From Sphingopyxis sp. DBS4 (GTDB lineage Bacteria; Pseudomonadota; Alphaproteobacteria; Sphingomonadales; Sphingomonadaceae), in the NCBI RefSeq assembly GCF_024628865.1, contig NZ_CP102385.1, positions 136,351 through 200,350 on the forward strand: a stretch of 64,000 nucleotides of DNA. The letters run 5' to 3'. How positions within the stretch are numbered: the first letter of the stretch is position 1; every line of letters begins with the position of its first letter. The notes beneath the pieces are model-generated. The model ran no database searches. It was not told the DNA's origin and saw only the letters and a list, made by a program, of their open reading frames with translations. The translations under genes and the position numbers were made by a program. This document shows positions 15,470 through 24,447 of the stretch, in pieces.

Positions 15470-15620
15470 GCGACAGAGCCAACGGAATTCCGGCCCTTGG
15501 GGGCCGCTGATTGTACAACGTCTGGAGTAAGTCAGAAGCCCACCGCGGCCGTTCGTTGACCCGCGGTGCCGCTTGATGTATCGAGGTGCTGCTTTCCGAA
15601 GGATCCACTGACCGTCTCCC

Positions 15621-15911
15621 ATGGAGGGGCGGTTGGGTCACATTTCATTCAGAGTGCCGATGGAATTGCAGGGCGACCTAGCGTCGTTCTGCAAAGCCAA
15701 TTCGGTGAGCGCATCGGACGTGTGTCGGGACGCGCTGCGCGTCTACTTCGAGTTCAAGTCCGGCAAAGCATTCGACCCCCAGCGAATGGCGATCATCTGC
15801 GAATATACGCAGCTTGTTGCTGACGAATGGGTCAAGAAGAACGCCCCGGATCGACGCGACGAGTTAATGGCCGCGGTGGATGCGCGAATGGACCGCCACC
15901 ATGGCAGATAA
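15621..15911 (+). CDS. Small relaxosome-accessory-like (RHH-type) protein
   Basis: 96 residues: MEGRLGHISFRVPMELQGDL, then SVSASDVCRDALRVYFEFKS, a beta-strand plus two helices pattern consistent with a ribbon-helix-helix fold. This is the usual type of TraY/MobC-like protein that binds oriT and helps the relaxase. The ATG at 15621 lacks an RBS; the TTG at 15633, preceded by GGAGGGG at good spacing, may be the true start and would give a protein beginning at GHISFRV. It overlaps the traD start by about 10 bases, so it is coupled to traD and belongs to the traD-traI operon. Confidence 0.65.
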   Translation: MEGRLGHISFRVPMELQGDLASFCKANSVSASDVCRDALRVYFEFKSGKAFDPQRMAIICEYTQLVADEWVKKNAPDRRDELMAAVDARMDRHHGR

Positions 15912-18288
15912 GTCCTCGCGCCCCAAACATCCGCGAGCCTGGTCGAGCCACGGCGAAGCCAATCGCAACTCCGGAAACTTCACCCGCGGCTCCCAGCTCA
16001 TTGGGCACCAGTTCTCTATGTGGTGGCGCGGCGCGCGCGTTCCGCTGTTCGTCTGGTTCGGGCTGCTTGCCGCATTCCTGTGGCTGAAACTGACCCTCAT
16101 CCTCGACGATTATGAGTTCCAGATGCTCGGGACGAAGGCGCTCGCTGCGACGTGGGATTTCATCGGGCTGGACGAAATGAAGCGGGCGAATGTCACGCTT
16201 CGGGACGGCAGTATTTATCAAACCTATATGGGCTACGTTCCCTATATTCCCGATGTCCAGATTGCATGGGCGAAGCTCATGAATGCTCTTTTTGGGAGCT
16301 TCATATTCGCGACGATCGGCGCCGGAACATTTGCGTGGTGGTTCATTCCATGGGCACGCGATCGCGGTGAATCAATCCTCGCCGATCACCACGAACGCGG
16401 CGTTGAGATTGTCGAGTACGACGTCCTCAAGATGATGCTCGAGCGTCACAATCTGAATCGGGTTCGGGAACGGGCGAAGGAAGCGTTTCCGGATCTAACG
16501 CTGGCGCAGGTCGAGGCACTTCCGCTTGCCCAGCGGAAAGAGGCCGGAGTGATTTTGCCCTACAAAATTGCCACCCTGCCGTTCCCTTACGGGTTCGAAC
16601 AAAGTCATGTCATGCTCACTGGTACGACTGGTACGGGGAAGACAACGCTCATCCGGCAGGTCGTGGCCCAGGCGATCGAGCGGGGCGATCGGTGCGTCCT
16701 GTTCGACCTCACCGGGCACTATATGGAAGCCTTCTATGATCCCGAGCGCGACTTCGTTTTGAACCTCAACGATGCACGCTGCGAGTCCTGGTCATTGTTC
16801 AACGATTGCCATTCGCGCAGTGAGTTCGTGAACGCGGCGGCAGCGCTCATCCCGGCGGATCACGGTTCCGATGGCGGCTTCTGGGAGAAGGCGGCGCGCA
16901 CGCTGCTCGTCGAGATGTGCGACAATTTGCGAAAGAAGGGGCGCGGCACCAACAAGCATCTTTGCGACGAACTGCTGAAGGCGAACCTCAAGAAAATTTA
17001 CGCGAGTCTGATGGGCACGGTCGCCGAACCGCTGGTGTCGCCAGATGCTACAAAGATGGCGCAATCGATCCGAGCGGTCCTCAACGCCAACGCCGAAGCC
17101 ATTCGGTTCCTGCCCGATGGCGGCGAGCAATTCTCGATCAAGGACTGGATCAAGCGCGACAATGGGGAAGCCTCCCTCCTCTTTATCACGGCGCAATATG
17201 CTCACCTCGATATGTCTCGCTCGCTGCTCACGCTGTGGATGAACATCGCGATCAATACGATCATGACGCTGAAGCATACGCGCCAACTTCGCACCTGGTT
17301 CATCTTTGATGAGCTGGCTGCGCTTCACCAGCTTCCCGCGCTCGAACGGGGATTGCAGACGGCCCGCAGCTTTGGCGGTGCCTTCTTGCTCGGGCTGCAT
17401 AACTTTGCGGGTCTGCGCAAAACCTATGGCGATGATGGAGCGCAGAACATCATCAGCCTTGCGAACACGAATGTCATTCTTCGCGTCAAGGAGCGGGAGA
17501 CGGCAGAAGAATGTTCGCGGCTTATCGGGTTCCGGAAGGTCCGCACGATGGACGAGTCCTATAGTTATGGCGCGCACCAAACCCGTGACGCTTCCACCAT
17601 CTCGCCTACCACCAAGGAAGAGGCATTGGTGATCGCCGACGACATCACCAGCCTCCCCAATCTGAATGCCTATATTCGTTTTCCGGAGAAGTTCCCCTCC
17701 GCCCTGGTGTCATTCCCATATGTAGGTTTTCCGGCTGTTGCAGAGGGCTCCATCGAGGCTGAGCCTCCGCCGGATATTCTTCCCGCCGACGACGATGATG
17801 ACACTGAGGCTGGGGAAGAAGGGGGTGGACCGGACATTGCGGCCGATCGACCAGAACCCGGCGTCGAGCCGGAAACAGATCGGGAAGATCGCCGCGAGAT
17901 TTCGCACCTGCAGGATGGGCGAGAGGTCCGCGCGCGCGATGTTCTCGATGTAAGCCGTTCCGCAGTTGATGGACGGGTCGCGACGTCCGGTGAAGTGGAT
18001 AAAGGCAACATCGCCTCCCTCGCGAAGCGCTCGATCGACGATGATCAGCCCAGGGCAGGTACTCCACGAAATGCCGCCACGGGAACCAGTGGTCAACAGG
18101 ATGCCCTTGCCAACAAGGAACAGCTTCGCGGCCCGAAGGACCCCATAGAGGAAAAGGGCGGCGAGCTGGCGCGGCGTGAAGCCCGGATGGATTTCGGCGA
18201 GACCGATCAGCGCCGCGCCGGCGGCGCGGAGCTCGGCGCCGACGGCATGGCACGCGGCAGCGACGACCTCGACATGGACATGGATTGA
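15901..18288 (+). CDS. traD: Type IV coupling protein TraD
   Basis: 795 residues (ATG 15901; an in-frame ATG at 15880 is also possible). Hexameric inner-membrane DNA translocase that links the relaxosome to the T4SS. Seen: two N-terminal membrane segments (about 38-62, VPLFVWFGLLAAFLWLKLTL; and about 120-143, FGSFIFATIGAGTFAWWFIP), Walker A TGTTGTGKTTL near residue 240, Walker B TWFIFDELAALHQLP near 466, the LANTNVILRV segment, and an acidic tail (PADDDDDTEAGEEGGGPD) of the type that contacts relaxosome partners. Length exceeds F TraD (717). It is followed within 6 bp by a small ORF and then the TraI-operon genes. Confidence 0.96.
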   Translation: MADKSSRPKHPRAWSSHGEANRNSGNFTRGSQLIGHQFSMWWRGARVPLFVWFGLLAAFLWLKLTLILDDYEFQMLGTKALAATWDFIGLDEMKRANVTLRDGSIYQTYMGYVPYIPDVQIAWAKLMNALFGSFIFATIGAGTFAWWFIPWARDRGESILADHHERGVEIVEYDVLKMMLERHNLNRVRERAKEAFPDLTLAQVEALPLAQRKEAGVILPYKIATLPFPYGFEQSHVMLTGTTGTGKTTLIRQVVAQAIERGDRCVLFDLTGHYMEAFYDPERDFVLNLNDARCESWSLFNDCHSRSEFVNAAAALIPADHGSDGGFWEKAARTLLVEMCDNLRKKGRGTNKHLCDELLKANLKKIYASLMGTVAEPLVSPDATKMAQSIRAVLNANAEAIRFLPDGGEQFSIKDWIKRDNGEASLLFITAQYAHLDMSRSLLTLWMNIAINTIMTLKHTRQLRTWFIFDELAALHQLPALERGLQTARSFGGAFLLGLHNFAGLRKTYGDDGAQNIISLANTNVILRVKERETAEECSRLIGFRKVRTMDESYSYGAHQTRDASTISPTTKEEALVIADDITSLPNLNAYIRFPEKFPSALVSFPYVGFPAVAEGSIEAEPPPDILPADDDDDTEAGEEGGGPDIAADRPEPGVEPETDREDRREISHLQDGREVRARDVLDVSRSAVDGRVATSGEVDKGNIASLAKRSIDDDQPRAGTPRNAATGTSGQQDALANKEQLRGPKDPIEEKGGELARREARMDFGETDQRRAGGAELGADGMARGSDDLDMDMD

Positions 18289-18294
18289 ACTCCC

Positions 18295-18510
18295 ATGAGC
18301 TGTTCGCCTCTTCCGCCCAGTCCGCGCTGCCCAGGGATGGCGAGGTGGCGCACGGCTGTTGCGGCGAGAACCGCAAAGTTACTTCTGATGCGCGCGTGCA
18401 AAAGTCGCTTCGCCCCGCACAACGATCGCCGGCGAAAAATCGGGCTTCTGCAGCCTTATGAATGTGACCGTTGTGGCAAGTGGCATCTCGGCCATCCCGT
18501 TGCGGATTGA
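18295..18510 (+). CDS. Small Cys/His protein between traD and traI
   Basis: 71 residues; basic N-terminal part (MARWRTAVAARTAKLLLMRA from an internal Met) and a C-terminal YECDRCGKWHLGH motif. A C-x2-C-x2-WHLGH ending recurs in small sphingomonad proteins and suggests a minimal zinc site; function unknown. Begins 6 bp after the traD stop. Confidence 0.5.
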   Translation: MSCSPLPPSPRCPGMARWRTAVAARTAKLLLMRACKSRFAPHNDRRRKIGLLQPYECDRCGKWHLGHPVAD

Positions 18511-18541
18511 AAAGGTCCGAAGCAATGACGAGACTTGCGTC

Positions 18542-19228
18542 ATGATCGGGTTCTTCCACCTCGACGGTCTCGCGCAGTTGCGGCGACGTTTTGAGGAGCA
18601 TGCCGATGCAGGTCGGCGAATTGAGTGGTTTGGAGCCGGCGCCCAGGCACTTCGGTTGTCCGATGGCGCGACGGGCGCCGCACTTCAAGCGGCAATCGCG
18701 CCAGCAATCGAGCTTCAGCAGCGCGCCATTTCGACCAGCGGAACCGTCGCGGCCATCTCGCTGATCTTTTCCCCACCGTTCGATTTGGCAGAAAATCTCG
18801 AGGTTAATCGACGCGACAAACTCCGCTCCGCGCATGTTTCCGCGGCACGGGTTGCGTTGCATTATATTGAGGAGTGGTCAGCCGTTCGCGACGACCATGG
18901 CGAGCTAACTCGGCCGAGCGGCATTGTCTGTGCACTCTGCATGGCGGATCGCGCGTTTGTTCTCGAAATGCTCATCTTGGGGTGGGGGATCGCAGCCGAT
19001 CGACAGTGGGGACTTCTCGACGGGTGGTCTATCGTCGCCCAGATCGGCGCTGCTGAGTCCATGTATGCGAGTGAGCTCGGACGTCGCCTAGCCGGCCAAG
19101 CTGTGCGCTTGGTCTGGCTGGGGCCTTCGACCGCACGCCTCAAACCCATGCTCTGGCCTGAAAACCAGTCGCGGCCGTCGATAGAAAGCATGATGCAGGA
19201 TCTCGAACTCAGGCGAGGTGCGCGATGA
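18542..19228 (+). CDS. Hypothetical protein coupled to traI
   Basis: 228 residues from ATG 18542 (MIGFFHLDGLAQLRRRFEEH); the frame is open from 18458 but the earlier part overlaps the small gene. No signal peptide. It has a Cys pair in GIVCALCMADRAF and a C-terminal segment WLGPSTARLKPMLWPENQSR. Its stop overlaps the traI ATG (19225-19228), so it is translationally coupled to the relaxase. Conserved position suggests a relaxosome-related role, but I recognise no family. Confidence 0.6.
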   Translation: MIGFFHLDGLAQLRRRFEEHADAGRRIEWFGAGAQALRLSDGATGAALQAAIAPAIELQQRAISTSGTVAAISLIFSPPFDLAENLEVNRRDKLRSAHVSAARVALHYIEEWSAVRDDHGELTRPSGIVCALCMADRAFVLEMLILGWGIAADRQWGLLDGWSIVAQIGAAESMYASELGRRLAGQAVRLVWLGPSTARLKPMLWPENQSRPSIESMMQDLELRRGAR

Positions 19229-22200
19229 CCGTTTCGATTGGTCGCGTCCATTCGCCCGGAAAGGCCGCGGACTATTTCGCCAACGACAATTATTACACTG
19301 CCGAGCAGTCCGAGGCCGCGTCGGTCTGGATGGGCGAGGGCTCTCGCGATCTCGGATTGTCAGGGACCGTAGAGGCATCCGTGTTCGAGAAAATTCTCGA
19401 CGGCAAACTGCCTGACGGTACGCAGGTCAACAATCCAGAGACCCGCGACTATGGCCGGGACTTCACCTTTTCGATGCCGAAGTCTGCCTCGCTTCTCGCT
19501 CTTGTTTCGGGTGATAGTCGTATTCTCGCCGCGCACGTCCAGGCGGTGAAGGAAACGATGGCGTGGGCCGAAAAGAATCTTGCGGAAGCGCGCGTTCATG
19601 TCGGCGGGAACGATATTGCGGTTCGCACTGGCAACCTCGTCTACGCTCTCTTTCAACATGACACGAGCCGCGCGACGGATCCGCAAAGCCATATTCACGC
19701 GGTCATCGCCAATCTGACCCGGCTGCCCGAACGGTTTCGGAACCCCGATCGCGTCGATCCAAAGACCGGAGAGGTCACCAGCGACCATGGCTGGCGAGCC
19801 TGGCATAACGGGGCGATGTACCGGGCCAGCGCCACGCTTAGCTCGATGGCCAATGCGATCCTTCGCGAAAAGCTCGAGGGCTTGGGCTACAAGACTGAGC
19901 TAACCGGGAAACATGGCGCCTTCGAGGTTCTCGGGCCGAATGGCGAGCGCATCAACAAGGAGGCGCTCGACGGCTTCTCCAAGCGCGGAAACGACATCAA
20001 GGCGAAGGCCGAAGAACTTGGTGTTCATAGCCCGGAGGGTCGACGCGCTATCACCCAGCGCACCCGCGACGCCAAATTGGACGCCGGCGATCGAACCGAG
20101 CTCGCCGAGCGGTGGCGGGCGGAAGCACGAGACTATCGCTATAATGGCGATCAGATCTACGCGATGGCCCTCGCGAAGTCGCAGGAGCGATCGTCGCCGA
20201 TCGAGCGGGGAATTCTCGCCGTCAGCTCCGCTATCCGGGAAACGCGCGATCGCCTCGTCGATTACCTGAAGCGACCCGACGATCCGCTGGTGGATTCGGG
20301 CCTTGCGAAGCTCACCCGGACGCCTGCGACGGCCCGGGCCCAATTCGCAACGGCTAGCGCCATTCGCATCCTCAATGAGCGGGAAGCCGTGTTCAGCATC
20401 GCGGATGTTGTCAAAACGGCCATCGATCTTGGCGAAAAGGGCGTGACGCCGGAGCGCGTGGAGCGGCGCATCGCCGAGCTGGTCGAAAAGGGCGAGATCG
20501 TTCCCGAGACCTCGCAGCGGTTCGACAAGGCGGTCGACATGGTGACGACCCGGGAGGCGATCGAACAGGAACGCCGAATATTGAAGGCGATGGACACCGG
20601 CGCCGGCGAAGCACGGCCACTGATGTCTGCAGACATCGCAAAGACCCGGCTGCAGGATCTTGCCGCGCCGCGCGAGCTCAACCATGAGCAACTCGCGGCC
20701 GCGATCCAGATCGTGTCGTCGCCAGATCGCATCGTGCTTGTCCAGGGGCGCGCCGGCGCCGGCAAATCAACGATGCTCCAGCCCGTCGCCAAGGCGGAGG
20801 CTATCGACGCGGCAGCACGGGTCATCGGCGCCGAGGATACGAAGGCCGTGCTGTTGACGGCCGACATGCGGGGGGATGCACAGGCTCTCGCTTTTCAGAA
20901 CAAAATGGTAGCCGATCTTCGGGCTGACACCGGAATGGAGGCGCGAACCGTCGACAGCTTCATCTATTCCAACGAGAAATTCCTGACCGGCGATGCGTCT
21001 CCCCAGGCGCTCGCGGCGCGTAAGGCCGAGCTCGCCGGCACCTATCTGATCCTTGATGAAGCGTCGATGATCTCCAACGAACGGATGGACAAGCTCACCG
21101 CGATCGCAAATCTGATGGAGGTCGGCCGACTTGCGATCATAGGCGACCGCAAGCAGCTCAACCCGATCGACGCCGGCAAGAGCTTTTCGGTAATGCAGGC
21201 GCGCGCGATTCAGGACCAGCTCCCCGTGAGCGAGGTCAATATCAATATGCGGCAGAAGACCGAGGACATGCGTCTCGTTGCGGATCTTGCCGACGCCGGC
21301 AACGTGCGCGCCGCGATCGCGATATTGAGTGACCGCGTTATCGTGAGCAAGGATCGCATTACCGATGCGGCGAACGCCTGGCTCGCTTTGCCCGCCGACG
21401 ATCGCGAGAAGACGACATTGCTCCCGTCGAGCCGCGACGGCCGCGCAGAGGCAAACCGGATTATCCAGGACGGATTGAAAGCCGAGGGCACGTTGAAGGG
21501 CGACGGGCGCGCTTTCAATGTCCGCGAGACGCTCCAGCTCACCCGGGAAGAGTATCGATACGCGCGAAATTGGCGCGATGCCCAGTTCCTCGAAGTCGGA
21601 GGCCGCGACAACAGCTTGGGGTTGCCGAAGGGAGATTACCGCATCGAGCGCGTTTTCGAGAACGGGCGCGTCGAGCTGCGCGACATGCGCGGCCGCAAAC
21701 ACCGTGTTGAGCCGATGAAGATCGACCCAAATGGCAAGCTCAACCGGCTGAAGCTGAGCAACGAGAAGCTCATCGACGTCCACGAAGGCGAGCGGATCCG
21801 CTGGACCGACAGCGACAAGCGCGACGGCCGCGGCATGGTCAACGCGACGATCGCGAGCATCGAAAAGGTCCGCGCTGACGGAATCGTGGTGAAATTGTGC
21901 GACGGGGAGATTCGGGAGCTTAAGAACGGCGACCCGATGCTGAAACGCATGGACCTCGCCTATGCGATCAATACCCATATGGCGCAGGGCATCACCAACG
22001 AGACGGTATTTTCGGTCATGGGCGCCCGCGAAACCAGCCTTTCCAATGCTCGAGCATTCCTCGTCAACCACACCCGCCAACAACTCGACGTCCGCTTGTT
22101 CACCGATGACAAGGACAAGCTCGTCCGGCAGCTCGAAAGCAACCGCGGCGACAAGACGTCCGCGCTCGAGGCTATCGGTGAACTGAACGTCGAGAAGATC

Positions 22201-22467
22201 CTTTCAGGCAAGGACGCGCAGCGCGATCCCGGATTAGATCGAGACGGCGGAAGCACGTCGCATTCCAGTGACCTTGAGCGAAAGCTGGATCTCGGGAGCA
22301 AGTCGGATTCCGGCACGGGTTCAAAGGGCGATCTTGCCGATCACAAACCTGCCGATTTGGCTGGCGCCAGCAGTCCCCACGATAAGGGTGGCGCCAAGGC
22401 GGACGCCAAGACGCCGGGCCAGCGCGACGAACCCCAGCTGGATCGTTCGAAAGGGCTTGAACTATGA
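19225..22467 (+). CDS. traI: MobF-family conjugative relaxase-helicase TraI
   Basis: 1080 residues. N-terminal TrwC-type relaxase: tyrosines in DYFANDNYYTAE (Y17, Y23, Y24) for nicking and covalent attachment, FTFSMPKSASLL, FQHDTSR (H145) and the SHIH pair (H156/H158) completing the three-His metal site. C-terminal superfamily 1 helicase: Walker A LVQGRAGAGKSTM near residue 508, TYLILDEASMIS (Walker B), AIIGDRKQLNPI, and the late motif YAINTHMAQGIT. The last ~100 residues are a polar low-complexity tail. It nicks oriT, unwinds the strand and pilots it through TraD. Shorter than F TraI (1756) because one helicase-like domain and the C-terminal region are missing, closer to TrwC of R388 (966). 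Transcribed with traD. Confidence 0.96.
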   Translation: MTVSIGRVHSPGKAADYFANDNYYTAEQSEAASVWMGEGSRDLGLSGTVEASVFEKILDGKLPDGTQVNNPETRDYGRDFTFSMPKSASLLALVSGDSRILAAHVQAVKETMAWAEKNLAEARVHVGGNDIAVRTGNLVYALFQHDTSRATDPQSHIHAVIANLTRLPERFRNPDRVDPKTGEVTSDHGWRAWHNGAMYRASATLSSMANAILREKLEGLGYKTELTGKHGAFEVLGPNGERINKEALDGFSKRGNDIKAKAEELGVHSPEGRRAITQRTRDAKLDAGDRTELAERWRAEARDYRYNGDQIYAMALAKSQERSSPIERGILAVSSAIRETRDRLVDYLKRPDDPLVDSGLAKLTRTPATARAQFATASAIRILNEREAVFSIADVVKTAIDLGEKGVTPERVERRIAELVEKGEIVPETSQRFDKAVDMVTTREAIEQERRILKAMDTGAGEARPLMSADIAKTRLQDLAAPRELNHEQLAAAIQIVSSPDRIVLVQGRAGAGKSTMLQPVAKAEAIDAAARVIGAEDTKAVLLTADMRGDAQALAFQNKMVADLRADTGMEARTVDSFIYSNEKFLTGDASPQALAARKAELAGTYLILDEASMISNERMDKLTAIANLMEVGRLAIIGDRKQLNPIDAGKSFSVMQARAIQDQLPVSEVNINMRQKTEDMRLVADLADAGNVRAAIAILSDRVIVSKDRITDAANAWLALPADDREKTTLLPSSRDGRAEANRIIQDGLKAEGTLKGDGRAFNVRETLQLTREEYRYARNWRDAQFLEVGGRDNSLGLPKGDYRIERVFENGRVELRDMRGRKHRVEPMKIDPNGKLNRLKLSNEKLIDVHEGERIRWTDSDKRDGRGMVNATIASIEKVRADGIVVKLCDGEIRELKNGDPMLKRMDLAYAINTHMAQGITNETVFSVMGARETSLSNARAFLVNHTRQQLDVRLFTDDKDKLVRQLESNRGDKTSALEAIGELNVEKILSGKDAQRDPGLDRDGGSTSHSSDLERKLDLGSKSDSGTGSKGDLADHKPADLAGASSPHDKGGAKADAKTPGQRDEPQLDRSKGLEL

Positions 22468-22543
22468 CGACCGGGCGCGCGCACCTCATCGAGACCTAAT
22501 AGTTGATCTTTCCACGGTGGCCGCGTCCCGGGGACTGTCGCCA

Positions 22544-22573
22544 GTGACACTTTACCCTCGGGCAAAGTGTCAC
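22544..22573. promoter_or_regulatory. Perfect 10-bp inverted repeat after traI
   Basis: GTGACACTTT (22544-22553), ten-base spacer, AAAGTGTCAC (22564-22573). It lies 77 bp after the traI stop and 70 bp before the next gene. Could be an operator for the winged-helix protein at 22644 or a terminator stem (no T-run follows). Confidence 0.5.
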
Positions 22574-22643
22574 GAATGACAAAGCGCCGCAGCCGCGAAT
22601 TAGGGGATTCACTTTTCGTTCCCCATGTGCATGATTCGTTTTG

Positions 22644-23222
22644 ATGTTGGAAACCGCCCTTCAATCCCGATGGGACAATCGCCCGCTCGATATGCCGGGA
22701 CTGCTCGAGGTGCTCGCGCACAACTCGTCGCGCCCCCGCTACGCCTTCATGGTGTTGAACCTTATCGCAAAGGCGGCTGGAGCCAATGGCAGCGCGGGCC
22801 CTCTCATCGCCAATGACGGCGAGATGCTGACGGTGCGTGACTGGCTTTGCGATGCGCTCGCCCCTATGGGCCACCGCGACCTGAGGCGGCACGCGCTCGT
22901 CGAGCGCGTTCGCGAGGAGATGGTGGGGAAGGGGGGCCTGCCTGCCAACCTTGCCGATGCGGAGCGCGCGATAGAGACCGAGGTCCGGGCGCGCGTGCGC
23001 GTCTCGGGCAAGACCAATGTCAGCCGCGCAGTCTCCGATCTCGTGCGTGCCGGTCTCCTGTTTCGGCACTATCAGGGCTATTGCATCGACCACCACAATC
23101 GCGGCGGGCAGCGGCAAGCGGTCTATACGCTAACGCCCGCAGCGCGCGGGCTTCTCCAGGCAGAGACGGGTCCGCCTGCTCCGCGGCCCCGTTTCAGGCA
23201 GGCCTCGCTACCCTTCGGCTGA
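22644..23222 (+). CDS. Hypothetical winged-helix-like protein downstream of traI
   Basis: 192 residues (MLETALQSRWDNRPLDMPGL). The segment VSGKTNVSRAVSDLVRAGLL followed by FRHYQGYCIDHHNRGGQRQA and VYTLTPAARGLL reads like a winged helix (recognition helix, then wing) of the MarR/PadR type. The N-terminal half is helical with a long Ala/Arg-rich segment. It may regulate the transfer operon or the adjacent island; the 10-bp palindrome at 22544-22573 is a plausible target. Not assigned to a named family. Confidence 0.6.
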   Translation: MLETALQSRWDNRPLDMPGLLEVLAHNSSRPRYAFMVLNLIAKAAGANGSAGPLIANDGEMLTVRDWLCDALAPMGHRDLRRHALVERVREEMVGKGGLPANLADAERAIETEVRARVRVSGKTNVSRAVSDLVRAGLLFRHYQGYCIDHHNRGGQRQAVYTLTPAARGLLQAETGPPAPRPRFRQASLPFG

Positions 23223-23265
23223 TTGAGGATGCTCCACCGGCATGCCGGAAGGCATCGCTGATCAG

Positions 23266-23340
23266 CTAGTGCCGCAGCATGGTGATGGCCACCTCGGGAT
23301 TATCCGCGAGTGCATCGCGCAGCGCGAGCGTGCGATGCAC
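23266..23340 (-). pseudogene. C-terminal fragment of a ParB-like partition protein
   Basis: On the minus strand, VHRTLALRDALADNPEVAIT is followed by four residues and TAG at 23266-23268. The 'RTlALRdALA.NP.vA..ml' pattern recalls a recurring segment near the end of plasmid ParB-like proteins of alphaproteobacteria. An in-frame stop lies just upstream (about 23344), so only this fragment remains. Part of it forms an 11-bp inverted repeat (GAGTGCATCGC at 23308-23318 and GCGATGCACTC at 23332-23342), which could be incidental or a site in its own right. Identification rests on a short match. Confidence 0.4.
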
Positions 23341-23487
23341 TCCTCATCCTGATCTGGATAGTATAGGGCTCGGGAATCTGAAACGCGTGTCTGGAAACTG
23401 CATGATCGAGTCGCATGGTGATGCACATCACCAGACTGCGAGGTCCAATATTAAGGCCTTTCGGTCTCCTGTGTTTTGGGGTGCGCT

Positions 23488-24447
23488 ATGACTGCCGGTC
23501 GCCCCAAGCGACATCATTATGTGCCGCAATTCTATCTGCGGCGTTTTGCTTGTGCGGATGATCCCAACAAGGTTCGCGTTGCCGAACAGCACCGCGATTA
23601 TTTGGTGACCGATCGTAAGTCGATCGACCGGATCGGCTATGAAGATGCGCTTCACGATTATCGGGAGGATGGCGCCACGCGATCCATCGAGGGCGATCTC
23701 AACCGGGTGATCGAAACGCCTTTTGCAGCCAGTTCGACCTGGACGAAGGTCAGCGACGGGGCTTTGGAGACGTTGGATGATGGCGATCGGGTGCCAATCT
23801 ATGGCTTTGCGCGACATCTCCAGCGGAGAAACCTCGAGACGCTGCGGTTCATTGAGGCTGAGAATGAACGCTTCAGGGCGGGTGGGCTTGCGTTGGACCT
23901 CGACGATGAAGATGCCGACATGCACGAATGGATCGCGGCGTCAGCGCAAGGCGCGCACGCACTGTTCCGCGAGGGCGCGATGGACACCTCGTTGCCGCCC
24001 GATGCTCATGCCATCAATGTGATGGTCTGCCATTCGCCAATTGCGCTGCGGACTTCGACCAACCCGACATTGCTGATCTCGTCGCCGGGACGGCAATCGG
24101 TCTTCGGCTCCTTGTTCAACGATCTGCGGACGTGGTGGTTGACGCTGGACAGATATTGGGGCGCTTTCATCATTGCCGGCGGGCCGCCGGGTTTCAGCAA
24201 TCTGCCGATGCCCGCGGACGCGGCGCGGGTGATCAACCGGCAATATCTGGTCCAGCACCAGAATAGTCTGTCGGTTCGCTATATGATCGCCGACGATGAG
24301 CTTCTCGACGAGGATCTCGCCTGGGCCGACTATCGGTTCGAACGGCAGACCACGCATGGCGCCCGCTGGCTCAAGCCAAAACGACAGCCTAGAGATCATC
24401 CTTCTTCATCGACGCCAGTACTACCTCCGGCTGGTGACGGGCGGTGA
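23488..24447 (+). CDS. DUF4238-family protein
   Basis: 319 residues starting MTAGRPKRHHYVPQFYLRRF; the RHHYVPQFYLRRF opening is the hallmark of DUF4238. Later landmarks are the DHRIGYEDALH-like region (SIDRIGYEDALHDYREDGAT), FARHLQRRN and a C-terminal domain with INRQYLVQHQNSLSVRY. The function of DUF4238 is not established; members are frequent in variable regions and near defence genes. ATG 23488 is used. Its 3' end overlaps by 59 bp the convergent gene ending at 24389, which suggests the two were brought together compactly or regulate each other by antisense transcription. Confidence 0.82.
   Translation: MTAGRPKRHHYVPQFYLRRFACADDPNKVRVAEQHRDYLVTDRKSIDRIGYEDALHDYREDGATRSIEGDLNRVIETPFAASSTWTKVSDGALETLDDGDRVPIYGFARHLQRRNLETLRFIEAENERFRAGGLALDLDDEDADMHEWIAASAQGAHALFREGAMDTSLPPDAHAINVMVCHSPIALRTSTNPTLLISSPGRQSVFGSLFNDLRTWWLTLDRYWGAFIIAGGPPGFSNLPMPADAARVINRQYLVQHQNSLSVRYMIADDELLDEDLAWADYRFERQTTHGARWLKPKRQPRDHPSSSTPVLPPAGDGR

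Larger units (their letters stand above)
14817..15620. other. Candidate oriT / leading intergenic region
   Basis: An 800-bp non-coding gap upstream of the relaxosome protein, TraD and TraI genes, with an unusual density of inverted repeats: 14985-15023 (12-bp arms), 15223-15243 (9-bp arms), 15299-15335 (10-bp arms plus inner CCCG/CGGG), and 15437-15469 (9-bp arms plus an extra half-site). MobF relaxases recognise an inverted repeat next to nic, so this is the best place for oriT in the window. The nic site itself cannot be assigned by reading. Confidence 0.6.

Noticed and set aside
16792..17580. Long antisense frames inside traD (minus strand) and similar ones inside traI and traC
   Set aside because: They mirror genuine genes with strong domain signatures; in GC-rich DNA such shadow frames are expected and they show no RBS or protein motifs.
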